Shown here: one piece after another, positions 1 through 12,678 of the stretch
Layout of the letters: each line of letters opens with the position of its first letter
Position numbering within the stretch: the first letter of the stretch is position 1
Assembly: GCF_963169125.1 (NCBI RefSeq)
Contig: NC_084802.1
Location: 32,146,107-32,210,106 of the forward strand
DNA from: Humulus lupulus
Taxonomy: Eukaryota; Streptophyta; Magnoliopsida; Rosales; Cannabaceae
Length of the DNA stretch: 64,000 bases
Direction: 5' to 3'
Program-made: the position numbers and the translations under genes
Notes under the pieces: generated by a model
The model's input: the letters and a program-made list of their open reading frames with translations, nothing else
Told to the model about the DNA's origin: nothing
Database searches by the model: none

Positions 1-81
1 CATAAAGTGAATATATGTTCTTTTACACTAATATCTGAGGTATCACTACAAGAAAATAAGAGTTTTATGACTTTATTTGGG

Positions 82-345
82 AGACATTGGAAGTCTACAA
101 TGTCTCCCAATTGGGGAGACGTTGTTGCTAGGGTCATTGTAGGTATATATCCCACGTCTCCCATTGGGAGACGTGCCTCACTTCTTATGTCTCCCATTGG
201 GAGAGGTTGAAAGTCAAACGTTGACTTTCAACCTCTCCCATTAGGAGACGTGGGAAGTCCCTAGGAGACATCCAACGTCTCCCATTGGGAGAGGTGAGTC
301 ACTTCCCACGTCTCCCAGTGGGAGACATTGAAAGTCTCCCACATT
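82..345. repeat. Left subterminal repeat array of the CACTA element
   Basis: About a dozen copies of GGGAGACGT or its complement ACGTCTCCC lie here in both orientations, often paired as a palindrome around CCATTGGG or CCAATTGGG. Subterminal repeats of this kind are the binding sites of the TNPA protein in En/Spm; that role here is inferred from position and symmetry. Confidence 0.85.
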
Positions 346-603
346 TAAAAAAAATAAATTCAATAAATTTATAATTAATATTATTTTAATTTGATTTAAT
401 AATTAATTAAATTGAAATGATTTTAATTTAAATTTAAATGATTTTAATCTAAATTTAAATTGATTTAATAATCAATTAAATTGAAAGAAAAAAATATATT
501 TGTTAGACATATACAAGAAATACAATATTTGTTAGACATATTCAAAATGAACAAATATTGCATTGTGTATGAAGAAAGAGGTAAAAAAAAAAAAAAAAAC
601 CTA

Positions 604-3600
604 TCAACGAGGTTGGTAACTTTGGATTATCGGCAACATATATGTCGTCCATTCTTGTTGCAACTCATCAATTTGTGCCTCTGTATATGATGTGCTTGTT
701 AGCTGCAAGAAATATAAAGTAAAATATATTAATTAATTATTTGATTACATTTATAGTTTCAAAAATAATTTGTAAATTTTAATTAATAATACCGTTCTCA
801 AGTAATGCCCGGGACTCACATGTTCAATCAAATCCTTCAACATCCTCATTAAGTAGTATCCACATGCCACATTGTCCGGTTGGTGTGGACACTAATTATT
901 TAAAAATATGAGTAATTTATTATTAAATTGAAACTTTTTAAAAAATGCATACATATTATTCTACTTAATTATTATAAATGTTCAAAAATTTCTGCTGAAG
1001 TTACTTACCTGAGGTTGCTTAATGCATAGAGTATCAGGGATCTCGACATCAGGAAGATTCATAGAGAAAAAAAGATTGAAAGCGCTGACGATCACTGATA
1101 CAATCTCCTCACGGTTATTTAGCTCTGAATTCACCAGATCACAACAATAAACATGATATGCATATGGTGCCAAAATAAGCAACATTCAATGTTCACTGTA
1201 TAAGAAAAACAAAAAAATTATAGCTCAAATGTTAAACAAAGAAATTATTGATATGGGTCGGAAAAATAACAACATTTTAAACTTACCCATGGTTCCAAGG
1301 GACAAGCATAACTTGTTCTTTTGATTTTACGTCATTGCAACGTCTGAACAGATTCTGAACACGATCGTCGAATGAACTCCCTTGAGTGGCGATGATATTA
1401 GGATTGACAAATAAAAACTTATTTTGGCGACCTTGTTGTACCACATATCTGTAAATGAACCTAATACAAAAATATGAAAAATTGTTATATGAATGAATAA
1501 ATCAAATTAGAAAATTAAATGAACAAACTTATTTGTGAGATATATACCTCATGTAGCTGACGACTACTGCTTGTCCAATCTTCTCCTTTTGAGCAAATTG
1601 AAGTATGTCATCCTTAAATATATAACAGTGAGACATATCCTGATCAAAAACTTCAGACTCTATGCCTAGATTGACACACTCGCCATCATCCCAATGAGAT
1701 ATGATATTCTGTAATCGTTCCAATGGAGTGTGGCCCAATTGTGTTGGAGGAGTTTGTTGTCGTCTTCTTTCTCAAGGTTGTTGTGTTGATGGAGCTCTTG
1801 GTCGTTGTGATTTGTTCTTACTTGTAGAGGGAGTCTGTATACAATAATATCAACAATTAAAAAAATTGCAAACAAATATAGAATTGTAAAGATAATTATG
1901 TAAAAATATGGCATCACCTCATGATATACATCTTCAGATATAATGACAAAATCCTTAGGCCACGCTATTGGTGTCCCAATGGCCTGAGCAACTATGTACA
2001 TGTCCAAATCAGGATATGCAAAAGGGAGAGGACAGGTTGGCTTAAGAACACTCGTAATCATAACTTGGAAGTTGTTGCCTGCCTCTCTTTCAATGAGTTT
2101 ACCTGATGCAACAATGTTTGAAACCGAACCAATTGCTAATTGGCATGCTCGGCCCGGCGTAAGAAACATATTATATACAAATAATCATGTTGAAGCAGTA
2201 AAGAAATTTATTTGGTTTCATAATATTCAAGAAAGTTTAATTACCTCTTGCAAAAGCGGTTGTAGTGCAATAATTTGGTGTTCTGCTTGAGGCACTACTG
2301 GGTCTGGAGTATAGTAGGACGCATGCGCTGGTGGCACTGGTGGGTCGGGCACATAGTATGATGATGGCGCTGGTGGGACTCCAACGTTAGATCTTGACCC
2401 ACTCTGTTGGGCCAATAATTTTCTCAAGAGCTCATCTTGTTGCTGAAGGCACTCTTCTAGGCGTTGTGCTTGTTGACGATGCTCTTCTTCTTGTTTTCGA
2501 AATCTTTCTTCAAATTCCTTTCTAATGTCGTCATTCGAAGAAGTGGCTTTTGATTTATTTCTCGTTGAGGTAGGTGTTTGAGTATTCCAGTATACTAAGC
2601 GGGACACACTGTGTCCTCCATCCCTAACACGTCCTCAAGGCTCAGGAGTGCCCAACGCCCTCGTCAGCACATCATCAGGGCCATCAGGTGCCCATTTACC
2701 CTCAGCTTGGAGTTGCCGGTAATGATCCTATGAAACAATATTCACAAAAAGTTATATATATAAGCTAATGATTTGATATATCAACATTATTAAATATGAG
2801 CACTTACAATATTTTTTGAATCTCAGAGGCCTCTTCAACTAGCTCTCCTTTTGCATTCCGACGACCCATGCTCCATAAGTCTGCCCTATCAAGTTCAGTC
2901 AGACTTTTTCCACTTTGTTCCATTAACATCTCTTCAATACGCACATAGCCTCCTCTAGAGAGGTTGTGATTGTATTTATTCAGTGCTCGATAATTTTGCA
3001 TCTCCTCTCCCTTTCTTTGTCACTCGGGAGTTAATCTTGAGTTCACAAACTTTAACCATTCATCCGGAGTTATGACATTCTCAAATCCAAATGGCAAAGC
3101 TGGCGGGAACTCATTTGGGTATTTTTTCAAAGCGTCGTAAACGTGTACCCTTGTAAGATTAGTCTTCCAATTTTGGAAGTACTTTCCCGCATCCTTCAAC
3201 ATCTGTTGGTTTTTTTTGGGGTCCAAATCATAAGTTTTCTGCAAGTTTGAAAGTAATAAGAAGCATATTATCAAAACAATATATATTTTAAAAACATTAA
3301 ATGAAATATAATTAATAAAAGTATACCTTCATTGTGTCCCATATATTTTATTTTTATCCACCACACTAACATCTTTCCAACTGTTAATGTTGATGGACAC
3401 AGTTGCTCGAACAATTGATCCAAGATGTGATGAAACATTACTTCTAGATTCACCCACTAGTTGACCATACTCATTGTATTCAACAGGAGTAAGATGTCCT
3501 TCACTCATTTTTTTGGTGTTTTTAGACATCCATGTACATCCTCTCAGTTTTATTTTCTTGTTCCATTGGCTAAGAATGAGGGCATTGCTCCCCCTCATCA

Positions 3601-3629
3601 GAACTACCACCAAAAGGATCAACCTCCAT
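604..3629 (-). pseudogene. CACTA second gene: TNPA-like protein fused to a Ulp1-like (C48) protease, decayed
   Basis: The gene is split into about eight exons with GT-AG borders. The first three (3629-3327, about 3242-2810, about 2729-2245) give a TNPA-like / plant transposase Ptta family protein, with the motif PVEYNEYGQ, a Q/E-rich coiled stretch and a proline-rich tail. The next (about 2155-1920) matches the middle domain seen in this gene class (AIGSVSNIVASGK, then AQAIGTPIAWPKD). The last exons (1830-1553, 1460-1290, 1200-1010, 890-790, 701-604) read as a Ulp1-like cysteine protease: LVPWNHG, a catalytic His, then QPDNVACGYYLMRML with the catalytic Cys. In-frame stops lie at 3020-3022, 2635-2637, 1772-1774 and 1186-1188; the last replaces the Trp after the catalytic His. 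Frameshifts lie near 3345 and in exon 1. The protein's target is unknown. Confidence 0.82.
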
Positions 3630-3776
3630 CTGTGAAACATAAATATCATTATTATAACAATTTTGGACACTCATAATCAAATGATGAAACAAAATGATGA
3701 AACAAAATGATGAAACCAAAAGATGAAACTAAAAATTTCACATATCATAAACATATGAAACCTATTAAATGGTACC

Positions 3777-6700
3777 TCAAGACCCATTATCATCAACCGA
3801 TAATCCTTCACCGTTTTCATGGAAACAAATACAATCATCATCAACTTCGTCATTATCTTCTATTGCGGTGAATGTGACAAGTTCTTCTTCGAGAGGTATA
3901 TCATATAAATCACCATCTTTAATGTTCCATTCTCTTGTTTGCGTTGGAAGAACAATTGACCATTGGTTGTCTGAAGGATCATTCACATAAAATACTTGTT
4001 TCACTTGTGAAGCTAATATAAATCGATCAGATTTGTGCCCAATTTGTTTTAGATTAACTAATGTGAAACCAAAATCTTCATATATTATGCCGCTGTCACT
4101 TTTCACCCAATCACAAAAGAAAACAGGTACTCGATTTGAGATATACTCTAACTCCCAAATTTCATTAACTACTCCATAAAAAGTCATATCACATTCAACT
4201 GGATTTTTATCTTTTGCACTAGAGACTTGCATAGTTTTAGGAACAAGGCTAACACCATTGTTTTGTGTGTTTTTGTTGTTATCGCGCTCCCTAGTGTTAA
4301 ATAGAGTACCGTTAATCATGTATGATGAAAACTTGATGACATTAACTGAAGGTCCTCGAGAAATCCACTTAGCAATGTCTGAAACCTTATTTGATGTGTT
4401 TTGTAATTCTGACACAACCTATCAAATCAACATACCAAAAACAACCAAAAATGTCATCTTGTAATTAATTACTAATTATTAACAACTTTCAATAATCAAC
4501 ACAATTTACCTTTTGTTCTATCCAACTACTAAAAGTTCGATAATGTTCGTCTTGTAACCATTTTGAGTTCCTTGACTTGGATGGAAATTTGGTCTTTATC
4601 CAATTAAAACGTTCCCTTCAATTATAAATATGTTGTTAAACAATTGAATATATGAAATTACACAACTTAAACTTAATGTATTATATGAATATAACTCACT
4701 CGATATAAGGTTGAATTTCATTTATATTCTGCACACAAGACGATGCGCTTCATCTAGAAGATCTCGACTTACTGTGCATACAACGCTACCACGACGACTC
4801 TGAATCTCAATATTTTCAACATCATTTAACCCAATTTTCTGTACACCAGTCGTGTATTCATAACAAAATTCAACTGCCTCTTCTGCAATATAGCATTCAA
4901 CGATGCATCCTTCCGGCCGACTTCTATTCCTAACATACCCCTTAAGAATCTTCATATATCGCTCAAATGGATACATCCATCTTAAATAAACTGGACCACA
5001 ATATCTTAGTTCTCTAACCAAGTGAACTGTCAAATGGATCATTATATCAAAAAATGTTTGCGGGAAATATTTCTCCAACTCACACAATACCTCAACAATT
5101 TCATCTCTTAACTTAGGTAACTTAAGCGGATCAATCACCTTACAACACAGTGACTTAAAAAACAAGCATAACCTTGTGATTACATCTCGAACTCTCCTAG
5201 GCAACACAGATTGAATGGCCACTAGTAGTAAATGTTGCATTAGAATATGACAATCGTGAGATTTCATGCCAGTCAGAATACAACTTTTCATGTCTACCAA
5301 TGACCTTATATTTGAGGAATATCCGTCTGGAACATTTATATTAAACAAACATCTGCAAATTTCCATTCTTTCCTCTTTAGTAAGAGTGTAAGCTGCAGGA
5401 GGTAAATATGTTCGTCCCTTATCTGGTTTTGGAGTTAATTCATCTCTTATACCCATTGCAACCAAATCTTGTCTAGCCTTAATTCCATCCTTAGTTTTCC
5501 CAGGAATATTCAACAAAGTGCCAATCAAACTATCACATACATTTTTCTCTATGTGCATAACATCTAAATTATGACGTATAAGTAAGAAAGGCCAATATTC
5601 AAGTTCGAAGAAAACAGATTTCTTTTTATAACACCCTTTTGGCTCATCCACAACCTTGGCCTTGCGACTACGTTTCATCTTTGTAGGTGTACGAACTTTG
5701 GGCTTCCCTAACTTGAACACAATTTTAAACATCTTCTCAAGTACTTGGATCCCATTCAATGGCTCAGGAGCCTCCTCAAACTCTTATTTACCATTGAATG
5801 CCTTCTTCCAAGTCCGAAGTTTATGCGTATTAGGCAAGAACTTCCTATGTCCCATATAACATATTTTCCGAGAGTGTTTCAAGTATTCAGAACATGTTTT
5901 TTCTTCACAAATGGGGCAAGCCTTATATCCTTTCACACTAAACCCAGATAAATTTCCATAAGCAGGAAAGTCATTAATTGTCCACAATAAGAGCGCTCTA
6001 AGATTAAATTCTTCCTGCCTATACGCATCATAAGCCTTAACCCCTTCATCCCACAAAGTTTTCAAGTCATCTATAAGAGGAGCTAGATAGACGTCAATAT
6101 CATTACCAGGTTGTTTAGGTCCTGATATCAACAAGGTCAAAAGCGTAAACTTTCTCTTCATACACAACCATGGGGGTAGATTGTAAATAACAAGCATAAC
6201 AGGCCAACAACTATACTTACTGCTAAGGGATGCGTGTGGATTAAACCCGTCAGTCGAAAGACCTAGACGAATATTACGAGATTCATTTCCAAAAGAAGGC
6301 CACTTCAAATCAACTCTCTTCCAAGCAAGGGTGTCAGCTGGATGTCTTAATTTACCATCCTTTATTCTTTCATTAGCATGCCACGACAAACTTTTAGCAT
6401 GTTCGGCATTTCTAAATAATCGGATGAAACGAGGAATTGGCGGAAGGTACCACAAAACTTTGGTAGGTACTCATTCCTTGACATCGTCACCATTTCTTTT
6501 CTTTTGCCATCATGACTCACCACAAGTAGGACACGATTTTGCGTCTGCAAAACTATTTCGATATAATATGCAATCATTAGGACATGCATGAATTTTTTCG
6601 TACTGCATGCCTAATGAGCATAACGTCTTCTTTGCCTCATAAAATGAAATTGGAATTTCATTATCTTCAGGCAATAACTCCTTCAAAAAACTAAATAAAT

Positions 6701-7187
6701 CAATAATGCTTTTATCACTCCAGCCATGTTTAGCTTTTAGATTGTACAACCTAAGAAGCGCAGATAATTTTGTAAATCTTGTACAACCAGAGTAAATTGG
6801 TTTCTCGGCATCATTAAGGAGTGTCTCAAACTTATTTGGGTCTACTCCTGATCCATAATGTGTGTCGTCAATTAGTTCATCTAATGGATCCTAGTTCTCC
6901 TCCACTATATTCCTCATCACTCCTTTTGGTCTACTTGGCAGAGTTGGAGCAATCGGAGATATCCCCCCATGGTAATACCAAATTGTGTAACTCTTGTCCA
7001 TCCCATTGAAATATAGGTGTTCTTTAATCTTTTTAAGATCCATCTTTTTAACATTTCCACACTTAAGACATGGACAATAAGTAAAATTTGGGTCTTTCAC
7101 ATTTTCCGAACAAAACCTTAAGAACAAATCGACCCCGTTCCTATATTCCGCAGATAACCTATTCGCTGACATCCATTGTTTATCCAT
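3777..7187 (-). pseudogene. tnp2: CACTA transposase gene tnp2 with DUF4216 C-terminus, decayed
   Basis: Reading from the ATG at 7187, the first block (MDKQWM..., CPCLKCGN, IWYYHGG) is the transposase-associated domain with its Cys motif. The tnp2 transposase domain follows (WYLPPIPRF, LSTDGFNPH, CPICEE), then the DUF4218-type block (HNLDVMHIEKNVCDSLIGTLL, MKSHDCHILMQ, RWMYPFERYMK). A first intron separates the exon ending at about 4700 from a small exon 4615-4510 (WIKTKFPSKS), and a second separates that from the DUF4216 exon 4418-3777 (DFGFTLVNL, ASQVKQVFYVNDP), which ends in a normal stop. The main exon carries four in-frame stops (6891-6893, 6510-6512, 6471-6473, 5784-5786) and a one-base frameshift at about 4727. 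In the intact family the product cuts and joins the element ends; this copy cannot make it. Confidence 0.9.
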
Positions 7188-7250
7188 ATATTCTCTTATG
7201 TCTATGGAAAAGAAAAGAAACAACACTAAATAAGCACGTGATAAAGTTGT

Positions 7251-7526
7251 ATGTCTATATAAATCTAATTGTTTATTATCCTAGATAAAATCGGGCAGCA
7301 TTTCCCCTATAATAGTGACCTAACCATCTGCATGTGAATAACAAAACAAACAATTCAAACAACATACAATAAGTTTCTTCCTTATAGGATGTCTATATTA
7401 AACTAATTATTTATTATCCTAGATAAAATCGGGCAGCATTTCCCCTATAATAGTAACCTAACAATTTGCATGTGAATAGCAAAACAAACAATTCAAACAA
7501 CATACAATAAGTTTCTTCCTTATAGC
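7251..7526. repeat. 138-bp tandem duplication inside the CACTA element
   Basis: Two adjacent copies, 7251-7388 and 7389-7526, share nearly all bases, including the run CGGGCAGCATTTCCCC and the copy ends CTTCCTTATAG. A shorter repeat of about 38 bp follows (7528-7565 and 7600-7637), and another of about 40 bp lies at 7863-7903 and 7971-8011. All are upstream of tnp2 and non-coding. Confidence 0.85.
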
Positions 7527-7639
7527 TCCGCAACACACAATTTTAATCTCAAAACCTACTTCACTAAAACACACAAGTTCTCAACCCTCCGTTATCATCG
7601 CAGCACACAATTTTAATCTCAGAACCTACTTCACTATGG

Positions 7640-8630
7640 ATGAATATTTAAGATATTCAAACTCCTCTAACATTTGTTTAATAATATTAAAAGTAGAAGT
7701 AAGAGAATATATATGTACCTCTTGCAATTAATAATCCAAAAGCTAGCAAAATTACTTCACTTAGTAATCAAATTCGCTATTAAATCCACAAACCAATAAA
7801 ATTAAATTAATAAATAATAAATAAAATATAACTAAATATCTAGCAATATATAACACATTATTGTGTGATTGATGTAGGAATTTTGATGCAAAATACTCTC
7901 TAAAATGTGTGAGAGAGTATAACACATTTTGATGCAAAATTAAATATTAGAAACTTAATTACCTCAAATGTGTGATTGATATAGGAATTTTAATGCAAAA
8001 TACTCTCTAAAATCTCACCACCAAAATCACAACCTATGAAATTAAATTAATTAATATGTTAAACATTACTATACAAATATCACTAAATATCTAATAATAG
8101 TAAATGATATTTGTGAACAAATAAAAAAACTCCAATGCGCCACTAATTAATATTATAACCTAAACAAAAAATCAATAAAAAATTTCATAACCTAAAAACT
8201 TAATAATCAAGAAAAACATAAAAAATTTCATATATTTATATTTTATAAATTATTTAATAAATTTATTATAACATAACTATATATATATAACAAAATAGTT
8301 ACAATTTACAAAAAAAAATTAAATATATATAAAAAAATATATCTAAATTTCGATATAAAAAATGATAAAATTTTAAAAAAATCATGAACATATATACTCT
8401 AATGAAATCTATACAATGCGATAGGTTAAACTAAAAAAAAAATAAAAAATCATAAATCTACAAAAAACTTCCATGAAAAAACTAAAAAAATCCTACAATG
8501 TATATAAAAAAATGCATAAAAATATAAAACTAACACAAAATCATGTATATTACTCATCCTAATGCTAAACCTATGATTTTTTTTCAAAATAATTAACTAA
8601 AAATCAAGAAAATTAAAAAAAAAAACTTAC
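7640..8630. other. Non-coding AT-rich interior of the CACTA element
   Basis: This stretch upstream of tnp2 is almost all A and T, with poly-A runs and short imperfect repeats. No reading frame or RNA gene is visible. It may hold the tnp2 promoter, but no TATA box can be singled out in such a composition. Confidence 0.6.
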
Positions 8631-8732
8631 CTTAAAACCCTAAAAACACAGCTTGCTCTCGGTCTGGTTTTGCTCTCTGGTTGAATTCGCATGTGTGAGG
8701 AAGAAGAAAGAAAACACAAGTAAATATGTGAG

Positions 8733-8850
8733 GGAGACATCCAACGTCTCCCACTGGGAGACGTGGGACACGTGGCACGTCTCCCAGTGGGAGACGTTGG
8801 ATGTACACGGGAGTACTTCCAACGTCTCCCACTGGGAGACGTGCCACGTA
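8733..8850. repeat. Right subterminal repeat array of the CACTA element
   Basis: Palindromes of the form ACGTCTCCCACTGGGAGACGT recur with about 50-bp spacing, the same motif as at the left end (82-345). The matching arrays at both ends support the element borders at 44 and 9045. Confidence 0.85.
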
Positions 8851-10335
8851 ATGAACTCCTAGCCACTTCTTCAGCCTATTTCCAACGTCTTCCACCATTT
8901 TTAATGTCTTACAATTGTAGCCATTAATAAAAACTTTCAATGTCTTACACCATTAGACATTTAAAACCCATGATAAGTTTTAATGTCTTACACCAATGGT
9001 GTAAGACATTGTAGGGAGTCATTGTATATCAAATTTGTTGTAGTGTATAAACGCAAAATCATATGCAACAACATGATTGATTATAAATGAAATCCACAAC
9101 AACATGATTGATTATAATGCTGGGAAGATTAAATTGAACCCATTAAACTTGAAATCAAATCAAACTAGCTCACTTCTCTACATTATATGACTTGATATGC
9201 CACTTAAGTGACAGCTGATGTGACAATTCTTTTATTCCAAGAAGTTCAAAATTTTGGTAATATAGTTGGTACATTAGCTACCATAGAAGCCTATATATAT
9301 TGTCTTCACTACTCTCATTCGGGTTTAAGAGAATCAGTAGAGAATTTTTTCAGCGTTTTTTTGTTCTGTTTTTTAAAGCATTTTTTTAGAGTGTTTGTAC
9401 ATGGAGCAAGTCTCCCTTTGTGTAATTTTGTACTTGATACTCAAGAAAGAATAAAGTCTAATCAGCCATTCTTTGGGGCTATTCTACCTTGGATGTAGGC
9501 TTTTAATTGAGTTGAACCAAGTAATGTGTTTGGTGTTGTTTTTTATTTTAAAATTTTATCATTTTTTATTCTATGTTTCTGCATTACTCTTTCTTGTTTT
9601 GCTGTTCTTTAAGGGTGTAGGATTTACACCACATTTCTATGTTAGACAACAAAAATTATATATACTACATGATGCTTTTTAGCAGTTTTACAACTAAAGC
9701 TGATCATATAAACATAATCAAAGGTTACAAAAAAAAAAACAATCAGAACAACAACCACTTTTCAACAAATTTTCTAATATATATATATATCTTATATGTA
9801 TATATAGCCAGACTTAGTGTCTATTGCCTACGCTATTTCAATTTTATATATAACATATATAAATATAGATAGTTCATGCTATATACAGAACAATTGATAC
9901 AAAAAAAAACAGTGGTACAAAGCCATATCCGAATCAAAATAACTTAAATAACATTGCAAATCAGTTTTGTAGTAGTGCTTCTTACCCTAACAACCTCATA
10001 TAGTGAAGGGATCTGTCACATCTTTCCCATGACTAGCTGGAATTTCCTAATTCTCTAAAACATGAAAAATGGGCAGCATCAATCCATGATTATTTCTTAG
10101 TATTTATAGACACAAGATGATTAATAGCAAGCATGCCTCTTAATGAGACTATGAAATGTATCAAGATGAACTTTGTTCAAATCATTGACAATTTGATGAA
10201 TCAAGGTTCAAAAGTTCACAGTGAAGAAATTAGTATCATGCAAGTAAAAGTTAGAAATAAAATCAGTATGCGTGTGTTAAAAAAGGAACAAGCAAATGAA
10301 TAGAAAAGAATAAGATAATGATTATGTAAAAGCTT

Positions 10336-10443
10336 ACTTGCTTCAGAAGCTCTGCTTCTGTCGCAAAAGGAGACCATTGCAACAGCATCAAAAGATTAGA
10401 CATAAAATACTCTTTACCATGCAAGAAGTCCAGTACCTGTCGA
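10336..10443 (-). pseudogene. Possible orphan exon of an unidentified gene
   Basis: The minus strand has a clean acceptor (ACATCGACAG) before an open stretch of about 36 codons (VLDFLHGKEYF, then MLLQWSPFATEAELLKQ) that ends at GCAA|GTAAGC, a good donor. A second candidate exon lies upstream on the same strand at 10659-10750. I do not recognise the family. The composition is closer to coding than that of the surrounding spacer. It may be a relic of a host gene or a chance frame. Confidence 0.25.
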
Positions 10444-10658
10444 TGTATTAAAATCATAATGAACCTACAATAAAATTAATACACAAGTCAAGCACCACAC
10501 AACCAAAATTATTCACAAGGAAAATGAAACTACAAAACATTAATTTATTTACTCATTTGCCGATTTTTTGCAAAACAAAGTAGCAGAGCAGGCATTAGAT
10601 GAACAAGAATCCATAAGAGCAAAAGGACTACTAAATACTAAATTTGGCAAAAAAAAAA

Positions 10659-10750
10659 AACTTACCTACTATAGGTACAACTATTCAAACATAGTTTGCT
10701 TTTCTCAAGAATGTATAAGAGAGAAGTCCGATGCTTTGAGTCAATACCCT
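10659..10750 (-). pseudogene. Possible orphan exon of an unidentified gene
   Basis: The minus strand has acceptor TTGTGTGCAG, about 84 open bases reading GIDSKHRTSLLYILEKSK and a few more residues, then AG|GTAAGT, a consensus donor. It lies about 210 bases upstream of the similar candidate at 10336-10443, but the two do not obviously share a reading phase. I recognise no domain. Confidence 0.22.
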
Positions 10751-12452
10751 GCACACAAGAATAAGGGGATAAGACCTATTCTAATTATTCATCATGCATG
10801 CATAAGCCACAGCGTTAATTTAAAGTAATATTCAATCTATGAATTGCATATACCTAAATTTAATACATTTAAGAGGGAAAATCATAAAAATCTGCCATCT
10901 TCCCTTCCTTTCCAACAACAGTATAATATATATTTATATATAAATGAATATAGTACAAACAATAAAAACATGTATTTCAACAAATATATATATTTATTAA
11001 TATGAAACCGAAAACTAAAAACCATAGATGAGATTTTGAGAGACGCACAGAGAAGAAGAACATGACAGCTGGTAGGGCACTTGTTCTTGCTTATGGTTGG
11101 CAACAAAGAAAAATAGAGGGATTAAGAAAGTTGTATATGGTTCCAATCCAAGCATTTAAAAATTAACAGAAAGAAATATAGGCAGAATACTACTAGTAAT
11201 ATCAACAGAAATGACAAATGATACTACTTCAAGGATAAAAAAAAATAACATAACCTTTATTACTTTACTTTAAAATAAATCAAGTCTCCTCAAAATTTCA
11301 TTCTAGATAGTAAATTAGAAAAATATCATTAATTACAAGATTATATAATCCCCAAGATATCTTTCTCTTTCTCTTCAAAATTTTATTTCTGCCTCATAGA
11401 AACCTTCCACACACTTTACAGATTAGATTGATCAACACTCTTTAATCCCAATGACCCCAAATGACCATTCTCAACATGGGAAAAATCATTTCTTATCTTC
11501 TCCTAAAAAAAAAAAAGCTCAAAAATTGTTATTGTTAAATACAAAGTTTGTAATAAAGATCAGGTCAGGCTACAAAAATAGTGCCAATCCTTGAGGTTTT
11601 GCTAGGAGTAGAGTCCTTATTGGTCTATGATTAATAGAGGGACCTGCTACTCATTTTTTAGCTCTTTTTGTTTTGCTTCATCAAACTCAATTTGCTCGTG
11701 TTTTTTTTTTCTTTTTGCTTGAGCAAAACATGCATGAGAGTTAATAACCATATATATATATATATTACCTTTATAATAAAGATCTATTAGTTATATTCAA
11801 AGGTATCATGTAGAGTTATTAATGACCGAATATTACTTCTGTATTCCACAAATACTCTACATGGCTATCTATCTAAATGGAATTTTAACAAATTTGACCA
11901 TATATTATAAACAAGGTAGCAGACAAAAGTGAAAGAAAAAAAAATGAATAAACTTATACAGTACACAAATAACAAACATTCAAACTCAGATTTAGAGCAT
12001 TGATCTCTTTCATATTTATCGAATACCAATAAGGCAACAACAAATGACATGATAACACCAGTTATATACACATATCAAGAAAAATGCTCTGTGTGTGCAT
12101 GTTAAAAAATTCCCATCCAATTCACACAAACCATGTCTTATGGTTGATTCTAAAATATATTCACAAGAACAATGCATCTATTCTGTTCAAAATTTCCAGG
12201 TATGCTTAAAAATATCTATATTGTACGTGTCTTCAAAATCAGTATTTTCTCTAAGTTCTATTCAGTTTCAAATGAATTTTAATGTTATGCCATGAATGTT
12301 GGCTAACCCTTAATGGAAATTGTTACTTTGTTAGAATAAAAACTTGTCAATTTCTTTATCGACCATATACTTCTTGGATTTGCAAGGTCAAAATATTACT
12401 CAGCTAAAATATTACATTAATAGATGAATGAAGTAAGGGTAGAGACTCTTAC

Positions 12453-12572
12453 CATAAAATGCTCTCCACTTGCAAATGTAAAAGCCAATTAAAATCATCC
12501 CACAAGTTAATCCAACCAGAATAGCTATAATTATCACTGCTTTCTTCACCTTAAGATCAGGTCTTGCTTTTT
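12453..12572 (-). pseudogene. Transmembrane exon of a G-type lectin S-receptor-like kinase (relic)
   Basis: A 120-bp exon bounded by TTTAG at 12573 and ATG|GTAAGAG encodes a charged lead (KARPDLKVKK), a strongly hydrophobic helix (AVIIIAILVGLTCGMILIGF) and a short cytoplasmic stop-transfer segment (YICKWRAF). This is the usual transmembrane exon of S-domain receptor kinases and directly follows the PAN exon at 12679-13014. In an intact gene the kinase exons would follow; none is present downstream on this strand, so the gene is truncated here. Confidence 0.72.
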
Positions 12573-12678
12573 CTAAATAAATTTTTGGAGCAAGAAAAGA
12601 AAATATTAATGAATTAAAATAGAAAGAAAGGAATTTGAACTTGATATGGAACTAAAATTTTCTACCTGTAATCTGTAC

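Larger units (their letters stand above)
44..9045 (-). mobile_element. Complete CACTA (En/Spm-type) DNA transposon, 9.0 kb, decayed
   Basis: The left end reads CACTACAAGAAAA and the right end, read in reverse complement, CACTACAACAAA, so the termini are inverted repeats starting CACTA. The three bases outside each end are TAT (41-43 and 9046-9048), the 3-bp target duplication expected of CACTA elements. Both ends carry subterminal arrays of a GGGAGACGT palindrome. Inside, two genes lie on the minus strand: tnp2 (7187-3777), then a TNPA/Ulp1 gene (3629-604). Both hold several stops and frameshifts, so this copy cannot encode its own transposase, but the intact ends could still be recognised in trans. 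The 7.2-9.0 kb part is non-coding, very AT-rich and internally duplicated. Confidence 0.93.
9049..12452. other. AT-rich spacer without a recognisable gene
   Basis: Besides the two possible orphan exons noted separately, I find only short chance frames, A and T runs, and small AT microsatellites (about 9778-9800 and 11750-11765). The 9210-9500 part has several T-runs and an AATAAAG-like signal and could be an old LTR or 3' UTR, but nothing identifies it. Confidence 0.5.

Noticed and set aside
9208..9682. Hydrophobic frames that could be a membrane protein
   Set aside because: They come from T-rich sequence, with no splice sites or conserved motif.
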